Source: Mycosarcoma maydis
Taxonomy: Eukaryota > Basidiomycota > Ustilaginomycetes > Ustilaginales
Length of the DNA: 64,000 nt
Assembly: GCF_000328475.2 (NCBI RefSeq)
Contig: NC_026497.1
Span: 1-64,000, forward strand
Direction of reading: 5' to 3'
The notes beneath the pieces are model-generated. The model did no database searches, was not told where the DNA came from, and saw nothing but the letters and a program-made list of their open reading frames with translations. Below, piece by piece: positions 52,403 through 61,831 of this stretch (its first letter is position 1; each line of letters begins with the position of its first letter). The translations under genes and the position numbers were made by a program.

Positions 52403-53540
52403 ATGAGCAAAGACCGCGGTGAAATACCTCCTGTTGGGCCTGAAGCCGCCTCAGCACCACCGCCAGTTGATCGTGAACAGCTGATTAGCAATGCACCTTT
52501 TCATCCAGCAACTGATTCCCCTCGCACCAAACAAGCCAAAGACTCGGTCAACAAGCTCGAGCAGCTGAAGAGTTGGGATGGTCTTCAATTTTACCACAGC
52601 AAGCTTTGCACCCCGGACCATTCCGGCTTCGCCTTTAATGCCACTCACTTCGCTGATTACATTTGGGCATCGCAGACCGAATTAAAAGACATCATACCTG
52701 ATTTCAACAGTATGACAGACAAATTGTGCCTAGAAATGGGGGTTCGCAACGTCTATTCGAATCTCGCCGCGGAAATTACCGCCAACAGAACTGTGGACGA
52801 GGGAGGCACTATCGCTTGTGCTTGTTCACGTTGCAGATTCCCTGACCACCCCTATGCTAAGCCCACAAGACCTCGATGCCAACTTTCGTTTCTCAGCCGA
52901 ATTTGGACGTGACTATTACGGTAATGCGCCAGACCTCTGATTATTCTCAACTGATCAAGAGTCTGAATGCTTTATTCTCCTGTCCAGACCGCGCCAAGGT
53001 CGCTGGTTTGACTCGCTCATTCGCGATTCCATCAGTCCCGAGTGCATTCTTCATCAGTGGGGACAGCGTCCACAGCGGTATCGTGGATATGCTCCTCTCG
53101 CCAAAAACAAGTAGAAGAGCTCATTTGTCTCGTCGCCCAATATCGGTGTTGGACCTTGAAAACCGCTCAACTTCGGCTATCATAGCGGCAAAAGGCTCAC
53201 GTGAGCTAAAGAGAGGATTACAGACGATCTATTAGAAATGAGCTTGTGGATTCCAAAAGGTAAAGTAGCCACTTCTGTCCAGTAGATAGGACGAAGCCTT
53301 TGTCGAGTACGTGGATGCAGCAAACCTTGTCAGTACCGTGGGCGCTCCCTTCCGTGGACAAGGGCCTGACTCAGACCTTTGGCGCCAATATTCGTGATGG
53401 ACGGGCGCCTATGGACAAAGCAGTCAAATGATGGCTGTCCTCACATCCTATGCGCTATGCGCTAAATCGCAACCGAGCCAACGTGGCTTCCGGCGGTATT
53501 GTGTACGTTTATTATCGGGTATCATATACACGTACAGTAT
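52403..53540 (+). pseudogene. Decayed protein-coding gene of unknown family
   Basis: An ATG in good context (CTCACAATGAGC) opens a frame with natural-looking sequence (KLEQLKSWDGLQFYHSKLC, FADYIWASQTELKDIIPDF). Around 52805-52815 the plausible reading jumps frame to LVHVADSLTTPMLSPQDLDA and ends at a stop near 52940. Further fragments in other frames follow: RWFDSLIRDSISPECILHQW, VEELICLVAQYRCWTLKTAQ, and FVEYVDAANLVSTVGAPFRG with one in-frame stop before WTGAYGQSSQMMAVLTSYAL. Mosaic open frames over 1.1 kb behind an intact promoter suggest a recently broken gene. I do not recognise the family. If it is a working gene instead, only the first frame (to 52912, 169 residues from 52403) would be translated. 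Confidence 0.5.
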
Positions 53541-54040
53541 ACTCAAGACTATGTCGTCATGTGAGATCTGGAGATGAAATGCGATTTCGGCTCAAGATCG
53601 CGTTGGTCTGTGTTTTGCACCGCCTCGCAATCATTGCCCTGAGTACAATCTGTGATTCGCAGAATAGCTGTCCATATTCATCGATCCTAGACTGAGCTTT
53701 GACATCGTCTAACCGACCGCCGGCGATTGTGTGCCACTTGGCCTGCTTATCTCGCATCTCGTCCACGATGACGCCTTCTCACATGTCTTTTTCTTAGCTA
53801 ACTTAGTCGAGCCGTTTTTTCTTTTTCCAGGCTGAGCTGCACATTTCACACCCCGCGTTTTTGCCCTGGGCAAGTTGTCTCAGTCTCGCACGTTGGCATG
53901 GCGAAGACGTCCACGCGACAAGATACGCCTTGGTGTCTAATCTCGTCCTGATCCTCGTCGCATCCATACCCTGTTTCAAGCGACATCCCCAGCCCCAATC
54001 ACCTCTGCTTAGACGCTGCCTGTATGCTACTATCATCATC
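53541..54040. other. Intergenic region and IQ-protein leader
   Basis: No gene of its own. The in-frame extension upstream of 54041 lacks similarity to the family and is taken as 5' leader. Confidence 0.5.
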
Positions 54041-55834
54041 ATGACCACCACGCAAGTTCGAACCGTCCCGCCTGTCATCGAGGCAGAGCAGTCACCCAAA
54101 GATGCACATAACTCTGGCCAACAGCCAGCCCCATCTAACAAGTCTGTCAGCAACAATGACGAGCCTTTCAAAGAAGGCCTGCAAACGTCGGAAATGCAAG
54201 ACTCACAGCCTGCGCAACCCAAACACGAGCACGACCACGACCAGGAGCACGACCACAACACTGACAGGGACAAGGCTGCAGCTTTGTTGATCCAGCGCAA
54301 CTACCGAGGTTACCGCACTCGCCGTCAGCTCGACGGATGCAACATCTCGGCGGATACCCGCTGGTCCGACGCCGTTCACCGCATGCGTCTCGAACAAGCA
54401 AATAAGCACTCCAACACGGGTCACAACGATGCCACCTCCCGATGGAAGCGAGGCAAGCTGCTCGCAGGCCAACTTTCAGGTGGTGAAAAGATGGACTCCA
54501 CTGGCGAGAATGAGGACGGCAACGGCCGAACCGACCAGCCAGTTGAAGGCGGTCCGTCCCTCGAGCCTCCTAACAATCAAGAGGGCGAGCACTCGATGGT
54601 CGAAGCAGGCACCAAGGTCGGCGACGTTCCCGGTGGCCAGGACGGCGACAAGGTCGACAACATCCGTAGCATCGCTCAACCCAAGCAGAAGGGCCTCAAG
54701 CTAATCGAATGGTGGACTCGCGGTGGCAAGGCGCAAGAGCTTAGTAAAATGATGGAGGAGCAGTACTGGCTAGAAATGGTCGATCGCAAGCATCGCTACG
54801 GCTCCAACCTCAAGTACTATCACAAAGCCTGGCAAGACGCCGACACCAAAGACAATTTTTTCCAATGGCTCGACCAAGGCGATGGTAAGAAAATCAGTCT
54901 CGACGACTGTCCACGCGAACGTCTTGACTCGGAGTGTGTCATCTACCTCAGCTCAGAGCAACGACGTAATTACATTGTCGATGTCGAGAACGGCAAGCTC
55001 ATCTGGCGGAGGAACGCAAAACCCGTCGATACCAAGCGAAACAAGCACAAGGATCTGGGCAAAGGCAGAGGCATTGGCGACATTGATCAAGACGAGCAGA
55101 ACCAGATCCGCGAGGATCGCAAACGCCGTGCGCTCCGACGTGGCGTGTCGGAAAGTTCGTTGGATTCCTTCCTCGACCGCTCTTCCTCGTCGTCCTCTTC
55201 GTCGTCTGACTCGAGCGATGACCAAGATTTGTCCAAGGAACAGCGCACTGAGGCAGCCAAACACTACCAGTCCAAACGCAGCGGCAAGTCGAGACACCTC
55301 GATGCATTGAGTCCGTCCAATTGGTCCGACATGCTCCTGCGCAAGACCATCGGCAACAACACGTGGATCTACGTTTTCAACTCTCGACACGAGCTCTACG
55401 TCGGCTTGAAACAAACCGGCTACTTTCAACACTCTTCCTTCCTCTACGGTGGTCGTGTGCTCTCGGCCGGCTTGCTCAAAGTGGACAATGGTACGCTCAC
55501 AAGCTTGAGCCCACTCTCGGGACACTACCGTGCTGGAACCGCTCATTTCCGATACTTTGTCAAGAAGTTGCAGGACTCGGGTGTCGATCTTGAGCGTGTC
55601 ACGCTGTCCAAGAGTCTGTTGATGCTAGCCGGTATGGAACAGTACGGCAAGCTTATGAGCAAGACCAAGTCGTCCAAAAAACACGATAGAAAGAAGAAGG
55701 ACAAAACCACAACCAAGGCCAAGAGTGACCAAGACCAGGACGAGGATCGGAAAGCGGGAAAGCAGTCGCTGGCAAGTAGGCTCAAACAGAAGTTGAAGCT
55801 TGGTTCGAGCAAGCATGTCGAGGAGCAATCTTGA
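54041..55834 (+). CDS. IQM-like IQ-motif (calmodulin-binding) protein
   Basis: A single exon of 597 residues. A His/Asp/Glu-rich tract (61-77) precedes an IQ motif at about 84-95 (IQRNYRGYRTRR), which binds calmodulin. The rest resembles the IQM family of plants and fungi: KHRYGSNLKYYHKAWQDADT, FFQWLDQGDGKKISLDDCPR, and the conserved FQHSSFLYGGRVLSAGLLKV with LSPLSGHYRAG and DSGVDLERV. A Ser run (about 385-400) and a Lys-rich C-terminus are low complexity. It is likely a cytosolic or nuclear calcium/calmodulin-responsive protein; its biochemical function is not established. The start at 54041 (ATCATCATGACC) is preferred over an in-frame ATG 180 bp upstream. Confidence 0.87.
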   Translation: MTTTQVRTVPPVIEAEQSPKDAHNSGQQPAPSNKSVSNNDEPFKEGLQTSEMQDSQPAQPKHEHDHDQEHDHNTDRDKAAALLIQRNYRGYRTRRQLDGCNISADTRWSDAVHRMRLEQANKHSNTGHNDATSRWKRGKLLAGQLSGGEKMDSTGENEDGNGRTDQPVEGGPSLEPPNNQEGEHSMVEAGTKVGDVPGGQDGDKVDNIRSIAQPKQKGLKLIEWWTRGGKAQELSKMMEEQYWLEMVDRKHRYGSNLKYYHKAWQDADTKDNFFQWLDQGDGKKISLDDCPRERLDSECVIYLSSEQRRNYIVDVENGKLIWRRNAKPVDTKRNKHKDLGKGRGIGDIDQDEQNQIREDRKRRALRRGVSESSLDSFLDRSSSSSSSSSDSSDDQDLSKEQRTEAAKHYQSKRSGKSRHLDALSPSNWSDMLLRKTIGNNTWIYVFNSRHELYVGLKQTGYFQHSSFLYGGRVLSAGLLKVDNGTLTSLSPLSGHYRAGTAHFRYFVKKLQDSGVDLERVTLSKSLLMLAGMEQYGKLMSKTKSSKKHDRKKKDKTTTKAKSDQDQDEDRKAGKQSLASRLKQKLKLGSSKHVEEQS

Positions 55835-56058
55835 CCAGCTGAACATGTCGAGATCGCGAACGACCCGAGCAGCTGGACGCGGTTGGAGGACAAGTTGAAG
55901 TCGTAGTCAAGGCGCCCGATTCTCGCTGTTTTCACATTCCCTGATACCACGATACGAACGCACGTCGCTTGGAAATCAGGAATCGGACGATCGAAACAGA
56001 TTGCAGACGACTATGATACAGTGAGAGGCTGGAAAGAAACGCGCGAGCGACAGGGCAG

Positions 56059-56625
56059 TCAGAAGAAAGTGTAACTCCTCTCGCTGCTGGTGATTGTCTG
56101 GATCGACAATCTGTCTATGTACCTTGAGGTGGATGCGTCGACATGATCATATTCGAATACGTCATCAGCCGAGCACGGTTCGGCTTCGGTCTCAGTCGCC
56201 CACGTTCGGGTCGAGTAGATGCTACCCACGCTACCTTCCATCTCGCTTTGCTGCTCGCTTACTTGCGCAGTGGACGGGTGTTGCTGATTGGCGCTGCAGC
56301 AACACGGCTCTTCCTTCGAAATGGGAAGGGAGATGGACCGCTTGACTTGAGCAATGCGAGTTTCCGCGCGGTGATGTCGGAGCATCGTTCCGTAGTTGCG
56401 ACTTGCCTGAACAGCTTTTTTGGCGGGCGAAGGAACGAACGTGGTTTTCTCGTCACTGTCCAAGGAAGAAGAGGTGACAGAGGAAGCCAAAGACAAGAAA
56501 GAGGTGGTTGATTCACTCGGACGGTGCAAAGAGATTGCTTTGATGATAGTACGTGCCACCACAACCACCGATTCTTGAGGCTCGCTGGTGGGAGCCGCAG
56601 TAGGATAGCGTGCGGCAGTGATCAT
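56059..56625 (-). CDS. Small hypothetical protein
   Basis: 188 residues from the ATG at 56625, with an in-frame stop two codons upstream (TAG TTG AAC ATG). It is Ser/Thr-rich with a short Lys/Arg cluster (VKRSISLPISKEE) and a CCCS run, and has no signal peptide, transmembrane segment or known domain. Support comes from a TATAAA box 140 bp upstream on the same strand, the spacing seen for neighbouring genes. It lies tail-to-tail with the IQ-protein gene. Confidence 0.45.
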   Translation of the reverse strand: MITAARYPTAAPTSEPQESVVVVARTIIKAISLHRPSESTTSFLSLASSVTSSSLDSDEKTTFVPSPAKKAVQASRNYGTMLRHHRAETRIAQVKRSISLPISKEEPCCCSANQQHPSTAQVSEQQSEMEGSVGSIYSTRTWATETEAEPCSADDVFEYDHVDASTSRYIDRLSIQTITSSERSYTFF

Positions 56626-57584
56626 GTTCAACTAGATGCGAACGATGCTTTGCGCCTCTTTGTGTGTTAACGGTATTGTTTCCGCTATCGAGTTTTCTTT
56701 GCAGCCTGGAAAAGACTTGTCTGGATGGCGAATCGAGTCCTGCATCTCTCTCTTCCAAAGCCAGTTTATATCTCTTTCCAACCCCAACCCCCAACATCGT
56801 CCTCAATGCCAATGTTGATGATCAGGGTAGTGATCGTGATGAGCTCAGGGACACAAGCCAAAGACGTTTGCGAGATTAGGCTCGTGACAGTTGTTGTTAT
56901 AGGATGGCTGATCTTTCATCTGCACGGCTGCATGATCAGTCCAACGACACACAAAGCTGTCAACGTTCTGATCAGCAAAGAGCAAAGACAGGGATCCCTT
57001 TGTCCGTCGTGACACGTCGTGCAGAACCACATCTTGATCCACTTTGGAACGGATTTTCCGATTTTGCGCCCGATGTGCCCTTTTCGACGATGAACCCCAC
57101 AGGAATTTGGAGCACAGAAGAAAAGCGGGCAGAAAATCACTACCAAAAATCCAGCCAGAAAAGGTAGAATTTGTGAAATGGTTCCACGGTTAATGCGGGG
57201 AAAACTTGCATAGTTACTGTGTTCAGGCTCTGTTCCGGCTAAACTTCACTAACAAGACCCGAGGTGCGGACAAGGACTTGACAACTCACGACCGTGGCTG
57301 GAATACCTGATACGTACACAATAGTTGTTCCATCACGATGTGGAGCTAAAAATTGGCATAAGCAACTCGCGGTCCGTGCATGGGTCTGCTTGCCTGCTTG
57401 GCTTGGACAAGAGCGTCTAAGTCCAGCCCATGTACCTTCGCCTCGGCCCCATGGTTTGTAAATCACTCCTTCTCCGTGATCCCTCTTCGCATTACTTGGT
57501 CTCTCCACCTCACTGGTGCAAAGGCTACTGCGGAGACGCTGGGCTAACATCACTTCTCGAAACCATCCTCGACTCTGGCCAACA
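56626..57584. other. Divergent intergenic region
   Basis: Between the hypothetical gene (minus) and the acyl-CoA ligase (plus). Contains a minus-strand TATA box at 56765-56770. No supported gene; noticeably free of the CGTGATT repeat. Confidence 0.5.
56765..56770 (-). promoter_or_regulatory. TATA box of the small hypothetical gene
   Basis: TATAAA on the minus strand 140 bp upstream of the ATG at 56625. Confidence 0.4.
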
Positions 57585-59502
57585 ATGATCTTCACCTCGG
57601 CCTCCGAGCCCGTTCGAGAGCTCCCAGACGATCTGGACGTCTACGGATGTATGTACGAGTACTTTCCTCCAAGCCGCCCCGACCTACGAAACACAGGCCT
57701 GCCACTCCTGATTGACGAAGAGACGTCGCAACAATTTACCTTTGAACAAGCCAAGGAAACGACCGATCATCTCTCCGTTGCTCTATATGAGAAATGTGGG
57801 ATTCGACCCGATACACGAGCCAGCATCTATGCAACCAACAGCGTATACTTTCCAATGGCTGTTTGGGCCATGCACCGTCTTGGCGCTACCATTTCGCCGG
57901 CAAACCCAGCCTTCCTAGCGAAAGAGCTAACATTCCAGTTGGAAGCGTCTGATTCAAAGTTGTTGTTTGTCAGCGAGGACGAGGTGTCGCTAGAGAATGG
58001 GTTTGCAGCTGCAAAGCAAGCCAACATTCCGAGGGACAGGGTGGTAATCATTCAGGAGCCGGCGACGGTGCTCAAGTATACCGAATCGAACTACGGTCGA
58101 ATTCAGCGAAAGTCACATGGTGCCTGGACGCTCGCCGGTTTAATCGAGGAAGGACGCGAAGCTGTCAAGGCGAAAGGTCACACAATCCTTGATTCGACTC
58201 GCTACAAGCTCAAATCCGGCGAGGGAAAGACCAAGATCGCCTTCTTGTCCTTTTCTTCCGGGACAACGGGGCTTCCCAAAGGCGTGGCGATCCAACACTA
58301 CGCTGTCACGTCAAACGCACTTCAAACTATGGCTCACAATAAAGTGGGCAATACCATCGGTGCACGCGGTCGCTTCTGCCCTGGAAAAGATGTGTCCTTG
58401 GGCGTGCTTCCGCAGTCCCATATCTATGGACTTTCGACTGTGACGCACTTCCCTTTCTTTGCTGGGATTGCCAATTTGGTTCTGCGCAAGTTTCGTGGGA
58501 TCGAAGCCATGATCCAGACCATCATCAAGTACAAGATCAGTCTGTGGTGGGTGGTTCCTCCCCAAGTGGTGCTGCTTTGCAAAGATCCGTGCGTCGGCAA
58601 GTATCTTGACGATCTTCGCAAGGTCGGTCGGTTCGCCATGGTCGGTGCAGCGCCTCTTTCAGATGAACTGAGTCGCCAGTTCACCAAGCGCTTCCCAGAC
58701 CTGGACTGGGGCCAAGGATCGGGTATGACCGAGACATGTTCCGTGACCACCATGTTCCCCGTCGGTGAGCGCGCTGTTATGGGCTCGGCCGGACGACTCA
58801 TTTCCAACACGGAAGCCAAGGTGGTCGATTCCAACGGTAACGAGCTTGGCTACGACGAGTTGGGCGAACTTTGGCTTCGTGGACCTCAGATCACCCTCGG
58901 CTACACCAACAATGAACAGGCTACAAAAGACACTTACCTTCCTGACGGATGGCTGCGCAGTGGAGATGAAGTCAAAATCAGCCGTCAGGGGGACGTGTTC
59001 TTCATTGATCGCTTGAAAGAGCTGATCAAAGTGAAAGGGTTCCAAGTGGCACCTGCCGAGTTGGAGGGATTTCTGCTAGATCATCCAGATGTCTCGGATT
59101 GCGGCGTAATCGGCATTCCAGACGAAGCAGCGGGTGAACTGCCTTTTGCGTTCGTTGCGCTGTCACATAATGCCAGGAAGCGTACCAAAGAGGGAGGAAG
59201 CGACCAGGAGAATGCCATCAAGAGCTCCATCATCAAATTTGTTGCTGACAACAAGGTTCGCTACAAACACCTCTGTGGTGTCACTTTGTAAGTTTTCTTT
59301 CCGCCTCGATCTTGTTCGCAGCCATTCGACATGATTACACGGCTGACTCGCCTTGCATCCTTTCCCTCTTGCGCTGCACAGCCTCGACACGATCCCAAAG
59401 ACGGCATCGGGCAAAATCCTGCGCCGAGAAATGAGAGAAATGGCCAAGAAGCTGCCTGCCGAAGCATTCCGGGAGAAGCGCAGGATTGTCGTCAAAATGT
59501 GA
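57585..59502 (+). CDS. Acyl-CoA ligase, 4-coumarate-CoA ligase-like (AMP-forming), two exons
   Basis: Exons 57585-59287 and 59382-59502 (GTAAGT donor, CACAG acceptor, phase 2) give 607 residues. The ATP-binding loop SFSSGTTGLPKG is at 223-234. QGSGMTET, ELWLRGPQITLGY and DGWLRSGDEV follow in adenylate-forming enzyme order. The second exon restores the C-terminal IPKTASGKILRRE with catalytic Lys579. The enzyme activates a carboxylic acid (aromatic or fatty) to the CoA thioester via an adenylate. It ends VVKM, so there is no type 1 peroxisome signal. The exact substrate cannot be read from sequence. An in-frame ATG 69 bp upstream would add an Arg-rich leader. Confidence 0.92.
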
Positions 59503-59647
59503 TGTCGTCCTGGCTTGATCACTTTGCTATGTCACTCGCACCTAGATGTCACGGTGAATGCAGATGAACAAAACACAAAAGTGTAACTAAATGCTGATAA
59601 AGAGCCGCGGCTGAACCGAACGATTGCAAGTGACACGACATGAAAAG

Positions 59648-61030
59648 CTAGAAGAGGCGCCTCCTCTTTCCCACACCAGGATGGCCCGTGTTGGTTCCTG
59701 GTGGGTAATGACCCGGACGCTCACGCTTCAGGTAGTACTGTCGATGCGCTTCTCGAAGATGATTGGGTCTGAGTGGACCGTGCTCTCCGCGTATTGATTG
59801 AATCTCGCGAGCCGTTTCAATGATTTCTCCAACAAAGATCTTGGCTACACCGGAAACCACCATGGCGACGTGCTGCGAAACGGACTGTGACAAGACGTGG
59901 TTGACGAGTTTCCGAACATTTGTTTTGTTGAGTGCACCTCTACGCGAGGCCATATGTCGATCGAGTTGATCTTCATCCATGACCATGGAGAGCAGACCCA
60001 TGTTGCGTTGCTGTGCCGCATAGATGGCTTCCTGTGTGGAGAAGTGATCCCGGCCCAGCTCTTCAACGCCGTCATCTGCGTCGGCCTCTTCGTCTTCCGC
60101 TTCTTCGTCTTCTTCTGGTGGTGGTGCTTGTACATTCGAAGCCGGCTCGTCGTCATCGTTTGCTTCGTCGTTTGGACGCTGGCTGTCGACGCGTGATGCG
60201 GCGGGGGTGGTAGCGTCTCTGCCCATAGATGATTTGCGTGATGCTGATCTGGCAGTGGAGGACCTTGCTTTGCTGCCGGCCTTTGTACCTACTTTCGATC
60301 CGCCTGCCTTCTTCGCTTTGGGTTTGGATTCTTTCGAAGACGAGACAGGGGTTGCGAATGGTGCAGGTGATGCGGCAGTAGAAGTTGGCTGCTGGTGTGC
60401 TTCCTCTTTGCTCTTATCCTTATCTGACGCCTTATTTTTTGACGTCTTCTTGGGTTTGGGTGCCGTAGAAGCCGCCGTGACATTGGATGGCTGTGCGGAT
60501 GAGCTGAAGGCAGTTGCATCAGTGGTGGCTGCCCCGGTAGTAGATTTCTTCTTCGGCTTCTTCGGTTTCGGCTTCGTCTCTGTTCCATCCGCCTTTTGTT
60601 TGGACGGCTTCTTTGCTTTGAGAGAAGAAGGCTTGGACGTCGAAACTTCGGAGGCGATAGAGGGAGATGGGGCTATGCTGCTGAGATCATCGAGCTCCAT
60701 TTTGATGGCCATATTTGTCGGGTTAGGTTGCGGCGCTTGTGCCATTTGCGAGGGACTGGCCATTGGGTAGGTGCTGAAAGAGTCGAGCGGCGGCATATTG
60801 GCAGCAATCTGCACAGTAAGCGCATCGAAGTCGGGCGCATTCGGCATAGGTGTGTCGGTAGCAGGAAAGCCTGATATCGATGCAAAGTCCATATTGATGT
60901 TACCATCCGTGGACTCGTACTCGATAGGTATGTCGAAGAAGGAGGCTGGAATGGCGCTTTCGCCTGACATATTTGGCAAATGAGAGCCCTGCATACTGCC
61001 GTCTCCTTGTGTTTGCTGCGACGACGACAT
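59648..61030 (-). CDS. TAF11: TFIID subunit TAF11 (TAFII28), histone-fold
   Basis: 460 residues. The C-terminal 130 or so form the TAF11 histone-fold domain. Its hallmarks are LLSMVMDEDQLDRHMASRRG, ALNKTNVRKLVNHVLSQSVS, the VVSGVAKIFVGEIIETA segment, and GPLRPNHLREAHRQYY. TAF11 pairs with TAF13 inside TFIID and contacts TBP and TFIIA during RNA polymerase II initiation. The N-terminal 320 residues are low complexity: Ser/Pro-rich, then Lys-rich with SKPKAKKAGGSK-type stretches, then an acidic EEDEEAEDEEADADD run just before the fold. The start at 61030 (MSSSQQTQG) is preferred over upstream in-frame codons. It is convergent with the acyl-CoA ligase, 145 bp apart. Confidence 0.93.
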   Translation of the reverse strand: MSSSQQTQGDGSMQGSHLPNMSGESAIPASFFDIPIEYESTDGNINMDFASISGFPATDTPMPNAPDFDALTVQIAANMPPLDSFSTYPMASPSQMAQAPQPNPTNMAIKMELDDLSSIAPSPSIASEVSTSKPSSLKAKKPSKQKADGTETKPKPKKPKKKSTTGAATTDATAFSSSAQPSNVTAASTAPKPKKTSKNKASDKDKSKEEAHQQPTSTAASPAPFATPVSSSKESKPKAKKAGGSKVGTKAGSKARSSTARSASRKSSMGRDATTPAASRVDSQRPNDEANDDDEPASNVQAPPPEEDEEAEDEEADADDGVEELGRDHFSTQEAIYAAQQRNMGLLSMVMDEDQLDRHMASRRGALNKTNVRKLVNHVLSQSVSQHVAMVVSGVAKIFVGEIIETAREIQSIRGEHGPLRPNHLREAHRQYYLKRERPGHYPPGTNTGHPGVGKRRRLF

Positions 61031-61831
61031 GGCTGCTTGCCCTCGAAGGGATGAGTATTCGAAGATGAATGGTGGTGAGTGTCGGGGAATGCACGTTGAA
61101 GACCCTTTCGCTCCACTTGAACAGCTGCACGTGACGAGGAGAAGCTGTGAGATCGTAACAAAAAACAGCGCCACCCAAAAGCACACGCATTCGTGATTCA
61201 CGATTCACGATTCGTGATTTTCGATTCACTCTCGACTCACACTCGTGACTTGCCTTGGCGGCAATTTGCCGGGAAGCTGTCGGGGCTAGGCCGAGACGGC
61301 GAGCAAGGCTGAGCGCGTCTTGATTGCGAAGTTGAAAGTTGCCACCTTCACAGCTCTCGTCGCCGCCCGCAATCAGGAAGCGTCAAGTTGCGATTATTTG
61401 GCCAATGCTGCTCTTCTTGGCATGATCCGGAGGGCGGAGGGAATCACATGTACGATCAAGGCAAGTTGGGGGTGGGGGAGGGAAGTGTTGATTGGTCGAT
61501 TGAGAGAGCGACAAGGCAAAAAGATACGCTCGGAATCTAGCCGAAATCGGTCACGGTCCAAGAAGAAAGCCAAAAAAAAAAAAAAAGGGTTGGAAGAAAA
61601 TTTGTGCGAAAGGTGGTTCTACGAGATTGCGGTTGGTTCGTCACGAGTGATAAAACATCGTTGTTAAGAGATGTGCACGGTGGACTTGGTGTTTTGCTCG
61701 GCAGCTTGAGAGCGCTTCGTAGCGGCTCGGATTAGGAAGCTTTCGTTTCAGTGTAGAGTGAGAGATCAAGCACAACCCCTTTCACTCGTTCCACCATCAT
61801 CCTCTTCCCCGCTTCTCTCAGAACACACAAA
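61031..61831. other. Divergent promoter region of TAF11 and the Spe-Sdh gene
   Basis: Heptamer repeats cluster at 61190-61240 (ATTCGTGATTCACGATTCAC), about 160 bp upstream of TAF11. An A14 run lies at 61573-61586. The Spe-Sdh leader is pyrimidine-rich just before the ATG, as in highly expressed fungal genes. No other gene. Confidence 0.6.
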
